Below, one piece after another: positions 1 through 8,953 of a DNA stretch of 64,000 bases. The notes under the pieces are model-generated. The model made no database searches. It was not told where the DNA came from and was given only the letters and a program-made list of their open reading frames with translations. The stretch spans positions 496,001 through 560,000 of the forward strand of contig NZ_JADBEC010000002.1 of the NCBI RefSeq assembly GCF_014873945.1, written 5' to 3'. How positions within the stretch are numbered: the first letter of the stretch is position 1; each line of letters opens with the position of its first letter. The position numbers and the translations under genes were made by a program. The DNA comes from Rhizobium viscosum (GTDB lineage Bacteria; Pseudomonadota; Alphaproteobacteria; Rhizobiales; Rhizobiaceae).

Positions 1-1060
1 GCCGGACGGTGAGGTTCTCCTCCTGCGCCAGCTTGATGACCTGGGCGCGGCCCGTCTTGCTGGCATTGGTATCGGGAATATCCTTGGGCAGCGGCGCATC
101 CGGATCAAAGCCCGAAGCATCATGGCCGAGCGCAATCGACAGTGACGCGATAGCGCTGTCGTAGTGAACGAGGCTGTCGAGGGCGAGACGCTTGGCGCGG
201 GCCTCCTCGATACTATCGCCGATGACGACGAAGGCGGCGGGCAGCAGTTTCAGGTGGTCGCGGTCGCGGCTGATGGCCTGCATCCTGCCCTTGATATCAG
301 CGTAGAGCGCCTTGCCACCGTCAAGATCACGCGGCGAACAGAAGACCACCTCGGCGGTTTCGGCAGCCAGCTGCCGGCCGGGGTCCGACTGGCCAGCCTG
401 CACGATGACGGGCCAGCCCTGAACCGGCCGGGCAATATTCAACGGCCCGCGCACGCTCAGTTCCTCGCCCCTATGGTTGAGCACATGCATTTTTTCGGGA
501 TCGAAATAAATTCCGCTCTCACGGTCGCGGATGAAGGCGTCGTCGGCAAAGCTGTCCCAGAGACCGGTGACGACATCGTAAAATTCGCGCGCCCGCTTGT
601 AGCGCTCGCCATGTTCCACATGCTCGTCGAGGCCGAAATTGAGCGCAGCGTCGGGGTTCGATGTGGTCACGATGTTCCACGCGGCACGACCATTGCTGAT
701 GTGATCGAGCGAAGCGAAGCGGCGGGCCACGTGATAGGGCTCATCGAAAGTCGTCGACGCCGTTGCGGCGAGCCCGATCCTCTCGGTGACGGCAGCTAGC
801 GCCGACAGTAGGGTGAAAGGCTCAAAGGAGGTCACTGTATGGCTGCGCTTCAGCGCCTCGACCGGCATGTTAAGCACCGCCAGATGATCGGCCATGAAGA
901 AGGCGTCAAACTTCGCGGCTTCCAGCTTCTGCGCGAAAGACCTGATGTGGTCGAAGTTGAAATTGGCATCCGGATAGGAACCCGGATAGCGCCATGCGCC
1001 GGTATGCAGGCTAACGGGACGCATGAAGGCGCCGAGGCGCAACTGCCGTGAACGGGTCAT
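1..1060 (-). CDS. LLM-class flavin-dependent monooxygenase, NtaA/SnaA/DszA group (3' end outside window)
   Basis: The frame reads from an ATG at 1060 leftward past the window edge, giving 353 residues with no stop. Its start (MTRSRQLRLGAFMRPVSLHT) and internal stretches such as ASLDHISNGRAAWNIVTTS and YFDPEKMHVLNHRG are typical of bacterial-luciferase-like monooxygenases of the nitrilotriacetate/dibenzothiophene-sulfone group. These enzymes use FMNH2 from a separate reductase to oxidise C-N or C-S bonds in the cytoplasm. GAGGA lies about 6 bases before the ATG, which favours this start over the internal ATG at 1024. It is divergent from the SfnB-like gene at 1371. The family is secure; the substrate is inferred to be an organosulfur compound from the neighbours only. 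Confidence 0.85.
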   Translation of the reverse strand, partial: MTRSRQLRLGAFMRPVSLHTGAWRYPGSYPDANFNFDHIRSFAQKLEAAKFDAFFMADHLAVLNMPVEALKRSHTVTSFEPFTLLSALAAVTERIGLAATASTTFDEPYHVARRFASLDHISNGRAAWNIVTTSNPDAALNFGLDEHVEHGERYKRAREFYDVVTGLWDSFADDAFIRDRESGIYFDPEKMHVLNHRGEELSVRGPLNIARPVQGWPVIVQAGQSDPGRQLAAETAEVVFCSPRDLDGGKALYADIKGRMQAISRDRDHLKLLPAAFVVIGDSIEEARAKRLALDSLVHYDSAIASLSIALGHDASGFDPDAPLPKDIPDTNASKTGRAQVIKLAQEENLTVR

Positions 1061-1370
1061 GTTTTTCCTCGTGGATCGGGGCGAAGCGGCCGCCTGCCCT
1101 CTGCTGAACGCGGATATCCGGATGACATATACTTACGGTTACGTAGGGGTTCGCGGGCCGTTATTCGAGATTGCTTTGCCTTTTTCCGGCGGCGATTTCA
1201 TCGGCAAAGCGGTCAATTCCCGGTGAGATGGACAGAGGCATAGGCTAGCTGCTGATCCGAGTCCCGGATAAGCAAGCACTTTCCATTTTCCATCACATCT
1301 ATAGAATTTATAATCTTACCTCTCGCGGCGATTTCTTTCACCCATATCACGGTCAGAACTGGAGAAATCG
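1061..1370. promoter_or_regulatory. Divergent promoter region between LLM monooxygenase and SfnB-like gene
   Basis: This 310-base gap separates two divergent sulfur-type genes. The right half is AT-rich and holds the recurrent element at 1296-1312 plus TATAAT at 1309-1314. No small gene with a convincing ribosome-binding site was found. It probably holds both promoters. Confidence 0.5.
1296..1312 (+). promoter_or_regulatory. Recurrent AT-rich element, copy 1 (core ATCTATAGAATTT)
   Basis: The core ATCTATAGAATTT (1297-1309) ends about 61 bases before the ATG at 1371. It matches three other copies upstream of sulfur-type genes (5055-5071, 7840-7856, 59337-59353), all pointing at their gene. It could be an activator or operator site, or simply a promoter core. 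Confidence 0.4.
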
Positions 1371-2588
1371 ATGACGACCGTGCTCAGGCAACAAGACCAG
1401 ATCCGGCCCGTGGCCGCCCGCATTGCCAGCGACGAGGAGGCGATCGAGACGGCCCGCAAGCTTGCCGCTCAATTTGCCGCCACGGCCGCCGTGCGCGATA
1501 CTGAGCGCCGGCTGCCTTTCGCCGAACTAGACGCGCTGGCGCAATCCGGCCTGCTGGCGATTGCCGTTCCCACGCAATATGGCGGGCTTGATGTCTCGAA
1601 TGCCGTGCTGACCGAAGTGACTGCGATCCTGGCAGAGGCCGATGGTTCGATAGGCCAGATCCCGCAGAACCATTTCTACATTCTGGAATCTTTGCGGGTG
1701 GATGGCAGCGAAGAGCAGAAGCGGTATTTCTTCGGCCGAGCGCTTGCCGGCGACCGTTTCGGTAATGCGCTTTCGGAGCGCGGCACAAAGACCGTCGGCC
1801 ACTACAATACCCGCATCGTCAGGGATGGTCCCGGCTATCGCATCAACGGCCAGAAATATTACTCGACCGGCGTGCTATTTGCCGACTGGGTCACGGTCTT
1901 CGCGCTCGATGATGACGACCGGCTTGTTATGGCCTTTGTGCCGAAGGGAACCGAGGGCGTCGAGATCATCGACGACTGGGACGGCTTCGGCCAGCGCACA
2001 ACGGGTAGCGGCACGACGATCCTCAATAATGTCTATGTCCATGCCGATTCCGTCGTCCTGCATCACAGGGGCTTCGAGCGGCCGTCGACGATCGGCTCCG
2101 TCGGCCAGATCGTCCATGCCGGCATCGATCTCGGCATCGCGCGGGCGGCTTTTGCTGAAACGCTCGAATTCGTACGCACCAAGTCACGCCCCTGGATGGA
2201 TAGCGGCGTGGAACGCGCTGCCGACGATCCGCTGACGATCTCGAAGGTCGGGCAGATCGCCATCCGGCTGGAAGCCGCGGCAGCACTGGTCGAACGCGCC
2301 GGCCGCAAGGTCGATGCGGCGCAGATCGAGACGACGGAAAAGACCGTCGTCGACGCCACGCTTGCGGTCGCTGCCGCCAAGGTGCTGACGACAGAGATCG
2401 CGATCGAGGCGACCAATACGCTTTTCGAACTCGCCGGCACTTCTGCGGTCAAGAGCGACCTTAATCTCGACCGGCACTGGCGCAATGCGCGCACCCACAC
2501 GCTGCATGACCCCGTGCGTTGGAAGTACCATGTCGTCGGCAATTACCACCTGAACGGCGCGATCCCGCCGAAGAACGGCGCGCTCTGA
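1371..2588 (+). CDS. SfnB-family sulfur-acquisition oxidoreductase (acyl-CoA dehydrogenase fold)
   Basis: 405 residues. It has the acyl-CoA-dehydrogenase fold of flavin monooxygenases in the SfnB/DszC group: an N-terminal helical domain, a middle beta domain (around DDWDGFGQRTTGSGTT), and a C-terminal helical domain ending in the signature RHWRNARTHTLHDPVRWK. In Pseudomonas, SfnB belongs to the dimethyl-sulfone/sulfonate acquisition regulon. The start follows TGGAG and lies just after the AT-rich element at 1296-1312. It converges with a paralogue at 2660-3868, and a two-way terminator lies between them. The family is confident; the exact reaction (oxidation or desulfurisation of an organosulfur compound) is inferred. 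Confidence 0.85.
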   Translation: MTTVLRQQDQIRPVAARIASDEEAIETARKLAAQFAATAAVRDTERRLPFAELDALAQSGLLAIAVPTQYGGLDVSNAVLTEVTAILAEADGSIGQIPQNHFYILESLRVDGSEEQKRYFFGRALAGDRFGNALSERGTKTVGHYNTRIVRDGPGYRINGQKYYSTGVLFADWVTVFALDDDDRLVMAFVPKGTEGVEIIDDWDGFGQRTTGSGTTILNNVYVHADSVVLHHRGFERPSTIGSVGQIVHAGIDLGIARAAFAETLEFVRTKSRPWMDSGVERAADDPLTISKVGQIAIRLEAAAALVERAGRKVDAAQIETTEKTVVDATLAVAAAKVLTTEIAIEATNTLFELAGTSAVKSDLNLDRHWRNARTHTLHDPVRWKYHVVGNYHLNGAIPPKNGAL

Positions 2589-2603
2589 ACCCTCTCCTCA
2601 ACT

Positions 2604-2643
2604 AAAAACCCCATCTCCGTCACCGGAAATGGGGTTCTTTTTT
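2604..2643. terminator. Bidirectional intrinsic terminator
   Basis: Arms AACCCCAT-c-TCCG (2607-2619) and CGGA-a-ATGGGGTT (2624-2636) form a 12-bp stem with one mismatch and a 4-base loop. A T-rich tail follows at 2637-2643 and an A-tract precedes it at 2604-2608, so it can stop both convergent SfnB-like genes. Confidence 0.85.
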
Positions 2644-2659
2644 GCCTATTTTCCTGAGC

Positions 2660-3868
2660 TTAGCTGTAGAGGCTGACTTCGGGAATCTTGCCGTTCAGTA
2701 TGAGCTCTCCGACTTCCTTGGCCTTGTAGAACACCGGATCGTGCAGCGTGTGGGTGCGTACATTGCGCCAGAAACGATCGAAGCGATATTTCTCTGCCGT
2801 CGAACGCGCGCCAGTCAGTTCGAAGACGCGAGACGTAATATCGAGCGAGACATGGGTGGCGTGCACCTTGGCGGCATAGGCTTCCGCCGCCGCCTCGCCG
2901 CGTTCGCGGGCGGTAACACTGTGGCCCTTTGCGAGCCCTGCCTGAACCGCAGCGGCTGCGGCATCTGCCAGGGCGGCGGAGGCTTTCAGCGCGGCGGTGA
3001 ACTCGCCCACCCGCTCCAGGATATAGGGATCGTCCGCAGCCCGTTCGGCGCCTGAGGTCACCCAGGGACGTGTCGTCGTGCGCACATAGTCGACGGCAGC
3101 CTGGAGCGCGCCTTCTGCGCTTCCGAGATAGAAGTTGACGAAGACGAGCTGGATGAGCGGCGTATTGAAGGTGGAAAGCACCGGCGGGGCGGCATCGGGA
3201 GCGGCGGGGGCACCGACGAAGTCTTCGTCGTAGACAGGGAAATCATGGAACTCGACGCTGCCGCTGTCGGAGAGCCGCTGGCCGAAATTGTCCCAGTCGT
3301 CATTTGCCTGATAGCCTGGCCGGTTGGTCGGCACCGCGAAGCCGACGATCTTGTCGTCGAGCGTGGCATTGGCATTGATATAGTCGGACACGTGAGCGGC
3401 GGTCGAAAAGGACTTGCGTCCGTTCAGCACATAACCGTTGCCGCGGCGGGTGAGCACAAGGCCCGGATCGCGCGGATTGACGGCAGCACCCCAGTAGAGG
3501 TTTTTCGCCACGGTTTCGGTGCCCAGCGCATGAGCGCGGGCCTCATCGAGCGCCCAGTAGACATATTGGCTATTGACGAAGTGATAGCCAAGCAGCTGGC
3601 CGATGGAACTTTCACCGCGCGCGAGGATACGCACCAGCCGCAAGCCATCCACCCAATCAAGGCCGCCGCCGCCGATCTTTTGATCATGAAGCGCATTCAG
3701 CAGTCCGGCATTCTTCAACTTGACGATCTCGGCAAGCGGCGGGCGGCCTTCGCGGTCGAGCTCGGCGGCACGTCTGGAGAGATCGGTCGAGATATCCTCG
3801 GCGCGGGCAAAGAGGTCCTCTCGCGTCGTGCTGCGATTGGTCGCGAAGACGACATTGGACTGGCTCAT
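2660..3868 (-). CDS. SfnB/DszC-like acyl-CoA-dehydrogenase-fold monooxygenase
   Basis: 402 residues from the ATG at 3868, which follows CGGAG; a longer frame reaches 3916 without a ribosome-binding site. It is a paralogue of the gene at 1371 and shares the DDWDNFGQR-SDSGSVEF region and the C-terminal RFWRNVRTHTLHDPVFYK signature. The DszC/SfnB type of enzyme binds reduced flavin and activates oxygen. It lies 78 bases downstream of a CUT2 solute-binding protein and is probably co-transcribed with it, across a hairpin with a T-tract (3891-3928). This links import of an unknown compound to its flavin-dependent oxidation. A plain acyl-CoA dehydrogenase role is less likely given the motif and context. 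Confidence 0.85.
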   Translation of the reverse strand: MSQSNVVFATNRSTTREDLFARAEDISTDLSRRAAELDREGRPPLAEIVKLKNAGLLNALHDQKIGGGGLDWVDGLRLVRILARGESSIGQLLGYHFVNSQYVYWALDEARAHALGTETVAKNLYWGAAVNPRDPGLVLTRRGNGYVLNGRKSFSTAAHVSDYINANATLDDKIVGFAVPTNRPGYQANDDWDNFGQRLSDSGSVEFHDFPVYDEDFVGAPAAPDAAPPVLSTFNTPLIQLVFVNFYLGSAEGALQAAVDYVRTTTRPWVTSGAERAADDPYILERVGEFTAALKASAALADAAAAAVQAGLAKGHSVTARERGEAAAEAYAAKVHATHVSLDITSRVFELTGARSTAEKYRFDRFWRNVRTHTLHDPVFYKAKEVGELILNGKIPEVSLYS

Positions 3869-3890
3869 GGGTCGAAACTCCGATTTCCTG

Positions 3891-3928
3891 AAAAAATGGG
3901 CCGGCGGGGGCCGCACAACCCCCGCCGG
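3891..3928 (-). terminator. Intercistronic terminator-like hairpin after the binding-protein gene
   Basis: Perfect 10-bp arms CCGGCGGGGG (3901-3910) and CCCCCGCCGG (3919-3928) with an 8-base loop. On the minus strand TTTTTT (3896-3891) follows four bases later. It lies between the binding protein (3947-4993) and the SfnB-like gene, so it would attenuate the downstream gene. Confidence 0.7.
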
Positions 3929-3946
3929 AAGATCGAGGCAGGCAGC

Positions 3947-4993
3947 TTAGAAAAGCTTGTCCGGGATCCAGCTCGCGGTTGCCGCGTCGCTTGTGCTGAA
4001 GGCCGGGATTTTCTGCGCCAGGTCCTCGATCGTCTTGACGCCGGCTGCGCGCAGGCTTTCCTGCGTGAGCAACGTCGGCTTGACTGTGATCTGATGGGGG
4101 ACGTCCTGTCCGGCGATCTGCAGAGCCGCGGCGCGGACGGAGACGGCACCGACGACGGCCGGGTTGGTGGCGACGGTCGCAACCCAGGGGCTGCCCTCTT
4201 CGGTAATTTCCTGAATGTCGGCGGTGGAGACATCGGCCGAATAGATCTTCAGCTTGCTTGCAATACCAAGGTCGTTGGCGGCAAGCTTTACGCCACGGGC
4301 AAACTCGTCATAAGGCGCAAAGACGACACTGATATCGGGATTGGCGGTCAGTGCGGCCTTGGCCTGATCGGCCGTAGAGGTCGCGGTGGTGTCGCTCACG
4401 TTACCGAACCGGGCCTTTTCAACGACGCCGGAATTCTCCGACTTGAACTTCTCCCAGACCTCGTTGCGGCGGTCGAGCGGCGCGAAGCCGGCGACATAGA
4501 CATAACCGGCATTGAAGCTTTTGCCGTTATCCTTCACCACCTGTTCGAGCCCGAGCTGAGCGAGCTCGTGGTCGCTCTGTTCTACCTGCGGCACCTTGGG
4601 ATTGTTGAGGTTCACATCGAAGGCGACGACCTTGATGCCCTTGTCCAACGCCTGCTGGACGACATCGCCAAGCGATTCCGGCAGGCCGTGATCGACGACG
4701 ATACCGGCTACGCCGAGATTGATCGCCTGCAGGATCTGCTCACGCTGCTCTGCCGCATCCTGCCGACCGGGGAACACACGCAGGTCGATATCGAGCGCCT
4801 TGGCCTGGGCTTCCGCACCGGCCTGATAGGCCTGGAAGAAGTCCCCCGCCGAGATGTAGCTGATCAATGCCACCTTGACGCCGCCCTTGTCGAACGGGGC
4901 CGGAGCGCCGTTGAGACCGGCGGCAAAGGAGGTCTGGTAGAGAGTAAAAGAAATTGCGGCTGCAGAGAGCGCCAGCCGTGCGAAGGATTTCAT
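3947..4993 (-). CDS. Periplasmic solute-binding protein, CUT2 (RbsB/TorT-like) type
   Basis: 348 residues with a Sec signal peptide (about residues 1-24, ending TSFAAG) followed by a Peripla_BP_4 fold. KVALISYISAGDFFQAYQAGAEAQAKAL is the usual first strand and ligand helix, and LGVAGIVVDHG and DISVVFAPYDEFARG are hinge and ligand regions. It is divergent from the ATPase/permease pair at 5228-7767, so the three genes form one CUT2 importer. The SfnB-like oxidoreductase follows it on the same strand. An AT-rich element copy lies 64 bases upstream (5055-5071). The ligand is unknown; the neighbourhood suggests an organosulfur or sulfur-bearing sugar-like compound. Confidence 0.88.
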   Translation of the reverse strand: MKSFARLALSAAAISFTLYQTSFAAGLNGAPAPFDKGGVKVALISYISAGDFFQAYQAGAEAQAKALDIDLRVFPGRQDAAEQREQILQAINLGVAGIVVDHGLPESLGDVVQQALDKGIKVVAFDVNLNNPKVPQVEQSDHELAQLGLEQVVKDNGKSFNAGYVYVAGFAPLDRRNEVWEKFKSENSGVVEKARFGNVSDTTATSTADQAKAALTANPDISVVFAPYDEFARGVKLAANDLGIASKLKIYSADVSTADIQEITEEGSPWVATVATNPAVVGAVSVRAAALQIAGQDVPHQITVKPTLLTQESLRAAGVKTIEDLAQKIPAFSTSDAATASWIPDKLF

Positions 4994-5054
4994 CGTCGCG
5001 ATCCTCTAGTCAATCGGGAGCGTCGTCTGACAGGTTGGCAGCTCCCTGCGACGC

Positions 5055-5071
5055 ATGAAATTATTTAGATA
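5055..5071 (-). promoter_or_regulatory. Recurrent AT-rich element, copy 2 (core ATCTAAATAATTT)
   Basis: On the minus strand the core ATCTAAATAATTT (5070-5058) points at the binding-protein gene starting at 4993. It matches the copy at 7840-7856 in 12 of 13 core bases. The spacing to the start codon (64) is close to copies 1 and 4 (61 and 57). Confidence 0.4.
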
Positions 5072-5227
5072 TAAACTCTATGTTTTTAGTAGATTTAATG
5101 ATCCGATTTTTGCCGGTTCAGGAGATTCTTTGTTCCCATCGCCTTGCGACCGGGGCAAGGCTTGCCTCGAAGTTCAGGCATCTGTCAGGCCAATATCGCG
5201 GCTTAAAAGCAGACCCGGATTTGCCCG

Positions 5228-6712
5228 ATGCCGCTCCTTCAAGTCGACAATATCACCCGCAGTTTCGGGTCCACGCGCGCGCTTTCAGGCGCTCAATTCT
5301 CTATCGAGCGGGGTGAGATCGTCGCGCTAATGGGGGCCAATGGCGCCGGCAAATCGACACTCGTGAAAATTGTCTCGGGCGTCCTTGCGGCTGACGGCGG
5401 CACAATCAGCCTTAATGGCCGGCCCTTTTCGCCAAAAACGCCATCCGAGGCGGCAAAGGCCGGCGTCGTCACCGTGCATCAATCGACGGATCTTGTCGGA
5501 GCGGCGGGGCTGACGGTTGCCGATGCCCTGCTGCTGCATCGCTTCGCGGAGGGCAGCACGCCGTTCTTTCTCTCTCGGACGAGCGTGCGGCGCAAAGCGC
5601 GCGCCATGCTCGATGCCGCCGGCTTCTCGTTACCGCTCGACCGGGATTTCGGCGATCTGACCGCCGCCGACAGGCAGCTGGTTGCGATCGCCCGGGCGCT
5701 TGCCAACAAGGCCGAGCTGCTGATCCTCGACGAGCCGACCGCAAGCCTTTCGGCGGACGAAAGCCGGCGCCTGTTCGACATCCTGCTCACCTTGCGGGCG
5801 CAGCGCCTTGCCATCCTCTATATCTCCCACCGAACCGCCGATCTCGAGGCGATCGCAGATCGAGCGCTCGTCATGCGCGGCGGCCGCATCGTCGGCAGCT
5901 TCAATCGCCCTATCGACTTTTCCGGAGCGATTGAAACGATGATCGGCCGCAGGCTTGAAGCAGCGCGGCCGGACGCCCGCGCGGTGACAGGCTCAGCGAT
6001 TTTCGAGATGCGCGGCATTCGACTTCTGCCGTCAAGCAAGCCCTTCGATCTGACCTTGCACGAAGGCGAGGTCGTCGCCATCACCGGCGTGCTGGGCGCC
6101 GGCAAAAGCCGCCTGCTGTCGGCGATATTCGGCGTTCGAGACTTGGCTGGTGGCGCCATGCAACTCGACAGCAAGCCATACCGGCCGAAATCGCCGAGCG
6201 AGGCGATTGCCGCAGGCGTCGCCATGGCGGCAGAGGATCGCCATCGCTCCTCGCTGATGCCGGCCGCCTGGCCCGGCAATTCACTCGCGGCCACCATCAG
6301 CCTGCCGCATCTTGCCAAATGGTATCCGAGCGGCCTGCTTTTCGGTGGCCGCGAGCGGCGCGAAGCGGAACAGGCCATATCGCGGCTCGGCATCAAAGCC
6401 CCAAGTCCGCTCGCCTCGATCTGGATTCTGTCGGGCGGCAATCAGCAGAAGACGGTCATCGCCCGCTGGGAGGCGGAGCCGAGCCGGCTGTTGCTGCTCG
6501 ACGAGCCGTTCCAGGGTGTCGATGTCGGCGCCCGCCATGACATCATCCAGGCGATCCGGGCACGCACCGACTGCGCAACGCTGATCGCCACATCCGATCC
6601 CGAAGAGGCCTATGAGGTCGCCGATCGCATCCTGGCGATCGACCACCACAGCTTGCTGCCTGATCTCGTCGATATCGCCTCTTCTTCAGCTCCACAGGAA
6701 ATTTCCGCATGA
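5228..6712 (+). CDS. CUT2-type ABC importer ATPase (RbsA/MglA-like, two nucleotide-binding domains)
   Basis: 494 residues with two fused ABC domains. The N-half has Walker A GANGAGKST and Walker B LLILDEPTASL, with a modified signature (LTAADRQLVAIARAL). The C-half has a degenerate Walker A (GVLGAGKSR) but an intact LSGGNQQKTVIARW, the usual asymmetry in RbsA/MglA proteins. It powers the importer made with the permease at 6709 (4-base ATGA overlap) and the divergent binding protein at 3947-4993. No strong ribosome-binding site precedes the ATG, so the start is less certain than the function. Confidence 0.9.
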   Translation: MPLLQVDNITRSFGSTRALSGAQFSIERGEIVALMGANGAGKSTLVKIVSGVLAADGGTISLNGRPFSPKTPSEAAKAGVVTVHQSTDLVGAAGLTVADALLLHRFAEGSTPFFLSRTSVRRKARAMLDAAGFSLPLDRDFGDLTAADRQLVAIARALANKAELLILDEPTASLSADESRRLFDILLTLRAQRLAILYISHRTADLEAIADRALVMRGGRIVGSFNRPIDFSGAIETMIGRRLEAARPDARAVTGSAIFEMRGIRLLPSSKPFDLTLHEGEVVAITGVLGAGKSRLLSAIFGVRDLAGGAMQLDSKPYRPKSPSEAIAAGVAMAAEDRHRSSLMPAAWPGNSLAATISLPHLAKWYPSGLLFGGRERREAEQAISRLGIKAPSPLASIWILSGGNQQKTVIARWEAEPSRLLLLDEPFQGVDVGARHDIIQAIRARTDCATLIATSDPEEAYEVADRILAIDHHSLLPDLVDIASSSAPQEISA

Positions 6713-7767
6713 CGACCATTGACGAAGAGGCCCTGCCAAAGACCAGCACCGTCCCTCAGAGCCATAATGAGGATAGCCGCACTCTGGCACTCGGCAGCTT
6801 TCTGCGCGCCGGTGCGGTATTCATCCTGCTCGGACTGATGTTGATCGGTTTCACCATCGCCCAACCTGCCTTCATCAACATCGGCAACCTGATGAGCATC
6901 CTGCAGGCCGTATCGGTTGTTGCGATCCTCGGCGCCGGTGTGACGGTAACGCTTGCCGTCGGCGGCTTCGATCTCTCGATCGGTGCTGTGGCCGCCTCCA
7001 GCGTCATGGCCGCGAGCTATGCGATGATCGTCTGGCATCTCGACGTCTTCGCGACCGTGCCGCTGGTGCTTGCCTTCGGCGCCGCGATCGGGCTCATCAA
7101 CGCCTTGCTCATCGTGCGCCTGCGCGTGCCGGATCTGCTCGCGACGCTTGCCATGATGTTCCTGCTGTCGGGTCTGCAGCTCATCCCGACGGCAGGGCGG
7201 TCGATCTCAGCAGGGCTTGTCCTGCCTGACGGGTCCAAGGCGACCGGCGCATATGATCCGGCTTTCCTGCTGATCGGCCGCTACAGCCTGTTTGCCACCC
7301 TGCCCGTTTCCGTGGTGCTGATGGCCGTCGTCGCCATCGTGCTTTTCGTGCTGACCGAACGCACCCGCATCGGCCGGCTGCTCTACGCCACCGGCGGCAA
7401 TGAGGTGGCGACACGGCTGGCCGGCGCGTCTACGACCCGGCTGAAGACACTCGCCTATGTCATTTCGGGAACTCTGGCCGCCCTTGGCGGCATCGTGATC
7501 GCGGCCCGTGTCGGGCGCGGCGACGTCTCCTCCGGCGGCTCGCTGTTGATGGACTCGGTTGCGGCCGCCCTGATCGGCTTCGCCGTTCTCAATCTGCGCC
7601 GCCCCAACGTGCTTGGCACCATCGCCGGCGCCGTCTTCGTCGGCGTGCTGCTGAATGGACTGACGATGCTCAACGCTCCCTACTATACGCAGGATTTCGT
7701 CAAGGGCGCGGTACTCGTCGGGGCGCTGGCTCTGACCTACGGCCTCGGTCGTAACACCGATCGCTGA
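6709..7767 (+). CDS. CUT2-type ABC importer permease (RbsC-like)
   Basis: 352 residues, an integral membrane protein with about eight to ten hydrophobic segments after a roughly 30-residue hydrophilic N-terminus. The BPD_transp_2 hallmarks GGFDLSIGAVAASSVM and TGGNEVATRLAGAS are present. The start overlaps the stop of the ATPase gene and is preceded by AGGAAA. It forms the channel of the first CUT2 importer in this cluster. The substrate cannot be read from the permease. Confidence 0.9.
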   Translation: MTTIDEEALPKTSTVPQSHNEDSRTLALGSFLRAGAVFILLGLMLIGFTIAQPAFINIGNLMSILQAVSVVAILGAGVTVTLAVGGFDLSIGAVAASSVMAASYAMIVWHLDVFATVPLVLAFGAAIGLINALLIVRLRVPDLLATLAMMFLLSGLQLIPTAGRSISAGLVLPDGSKATGAYDPAFLLIGRYSLFATLPVSVVLMAVVAIVLFVLTERTRIGRLLYATGGNEVATRLAGASTTRLKTLAYVISGTLAALGGIVIAARVGRGDVSSGGSLLMDSVAAALIGFAVLNLRRPNVLGTIAGAVFVGVLLNGLTMLNAPYYTQDFVKGAVLVGALALTYGLGRNTDR

Positions 7768-7839
7768 CAGCAGGATCTGGCTTTAGAAAATTTCCTACGG
7801 CCGCGTTCTTTTGGAATAACGTACCTCTTATGTAATCAA

Positions 7840-7856
7840 AATCTATATAATTTACA
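7840..7856 (+). promoter_or_regulatory. Recurrent AT-rich element, copy 3 (core ATCTATATAATTT)
   Basis: The core ATCTATATAATTT (7841-7853) contains a TATAAT hexamer (7846-7851) and lies 29 bases before the ATG at 7883. It could be the -10 region itself. No good -35 is visible 17 bases upstream, as expected for an activator-dependent promoter. Confidence 0.45.
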
Positions 7857-7882
7857 GACTATCAAATCGAGAGGGTATCGTT

Positions 7883-8893
7883 ATGAATGAAGGACTTGGA
7901 GGCGGCTTCGGACGCCGTGAAATCTTGAAACTTGCGGCGGTCGCCAGTGCCACCTTTGCAGGCGCCAGCATGCTGACCGCGCCGGCCGCAAGGGCTGACG
8001 ACGAGGGACTTTCCCTGAAGGGCAAGCGGATTGCCATCAGCGCCACCGGCACCGACCATTATTTCGACCTTCAGGTCTACAATGCGCAAATCGAAGAGGT
8101 GAAGCGGCTCGGCGGAGAACCGATTGCGGTTGATGCCGGCCGCAACGACGGCAAGCTGATCGCCCAGCTTCAGACACTTGTCGCCCAGAAGCCGGATGCG
8201 CTCGTGCAGATCCTTGGTACGCTCAGCGTCATTGATCCCTGGCTGAAGAAGGCTCGCGACGCCGGCATTCCGGTACTGACGGTCGATGTCGGCTCGACCA
8301 ACTCGATCAACAACACGACATCGGACAATTGGGGCATCGGCAAGGATCTCGCCCTGCAGCTCGTCTCCGATATAGGCGGGGAAGGCAATATCGTCGTCTT
8401 CAACGGCTTTTACGGCGTCACACCCTGCGCCATCCGCTACGACCAGCTCGTCAATGTCATCAAGTATTTCCCGAAGGTGAAGATCATCCAGCCGGAACTG
8501 CGCGACGTCATCCCGAATACGGTTCAGGACGCCTTCACCCAGATCACCGCGATCCTCAACAAATATCCGGACAAGGGCTCGATCAAGGCCGTCTGGTCGG
8601 CCTGGGATATTCCGCAGCTCGGCGCGACGCAGGCGATCGCCGCCGCCGGCCGCAACGAGATCCGCACCTATGGCGTTGATGGTAGCCCGGAGGTTCTCCA
8701 GCTCGTTGCCGACAAGAACTCTCCGGCTGGCGCCGATGCTGCCCAGCAGCCCGCCGAAATCGGCCGTGTCGCAGTCCGCAATGTCGCCAAGCTGCTCGCC
8801 GGCCAGACGCTCCCGCGCGAGACCTATGTTCCGGCGCTGCTCGCCAACAAGGAAAACGTCTCCGAGATCATCAAGAAGCTCGGCATCGGCTGA
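7883..8893 (+). CDS. Periplasmic solute-binding protein, CUT2 type, with Tat-like signal
   Basis: 336 residues. The N-terminus has a twin-arginine-like motif (GRREILKLAAVAS) and a cleavage site near TAPAARAD, so export may use the Tat route. The mature part is a Peripla_BP_4 protein (KRIAISATGTDHYFDLQVYNAQ; KPDALVQILGT; VWSAWDIPQLGATQA). GAGAGGGT precedes the ATG. The gene starts a transcription unit for a second CUT2 importer (8954-12492) and is followed by a 14-bp hairpin (8901-8932). The ligand is unknown. Confidence 0.88.
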   Translation: MNEGLGGGFGRREILKLAAVASATFAGASMLTAPAARADDEGLSLKGKRIAISATGTDHYFDLQVYNAQIEEVKRLGGEPIAVDAGRNDGKLIAQLQTLVAQKPDALVQILGTLSVIDPWLKKARDAGIPVLTVDVGSTNSINNTTSDNWGIGKDLALQLVSDIGGEGNIVVFNGFYGVTPCAIRYDQLVNVIKYFPKVKIIQPELRDVIPNTVQDAFTQITAILNKYPDKGSIKAVWSAWDIPQLGATQAIAAAGRNEIRTYGVDGSPEVLQLVADKNSPAGADAAQQPAEIGRVAVRNVAKLLAGQTLPRETYVPALLANKENVSEIIKKLGIG

Positions 8894-8900
8894 TATCAAG

Positions 8901-8932
8901 GCAGACCTTGCGGCTAGCGCCGCAGGGTCTGC
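8901..8932 (+). repeat. Intercistronic hairpin after the binding-protein gene
   Basis: Arms 8901-8914 and 8919-8932 pair over 14 bp, including one G-U pair, around a TAGC loop. There is no T-tract. It ends exactly before the ATG at 8933, which argues for translation of the next gene starting at 8954 instead. Confidence 0.75.
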
Positions 8933-8953
8933 ATGTCCCTGGAAAGCGGCATC

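Noticed and set aside
3245..5068. A 607-codon open frame on the plus strand
   Set aside because: It lies entirely over the SfnB-like and binding-protein genes on the other strand, which have clear family motifs, signals and ribosome-binding sites. Long antisense frames are common in GC-rich DNA.
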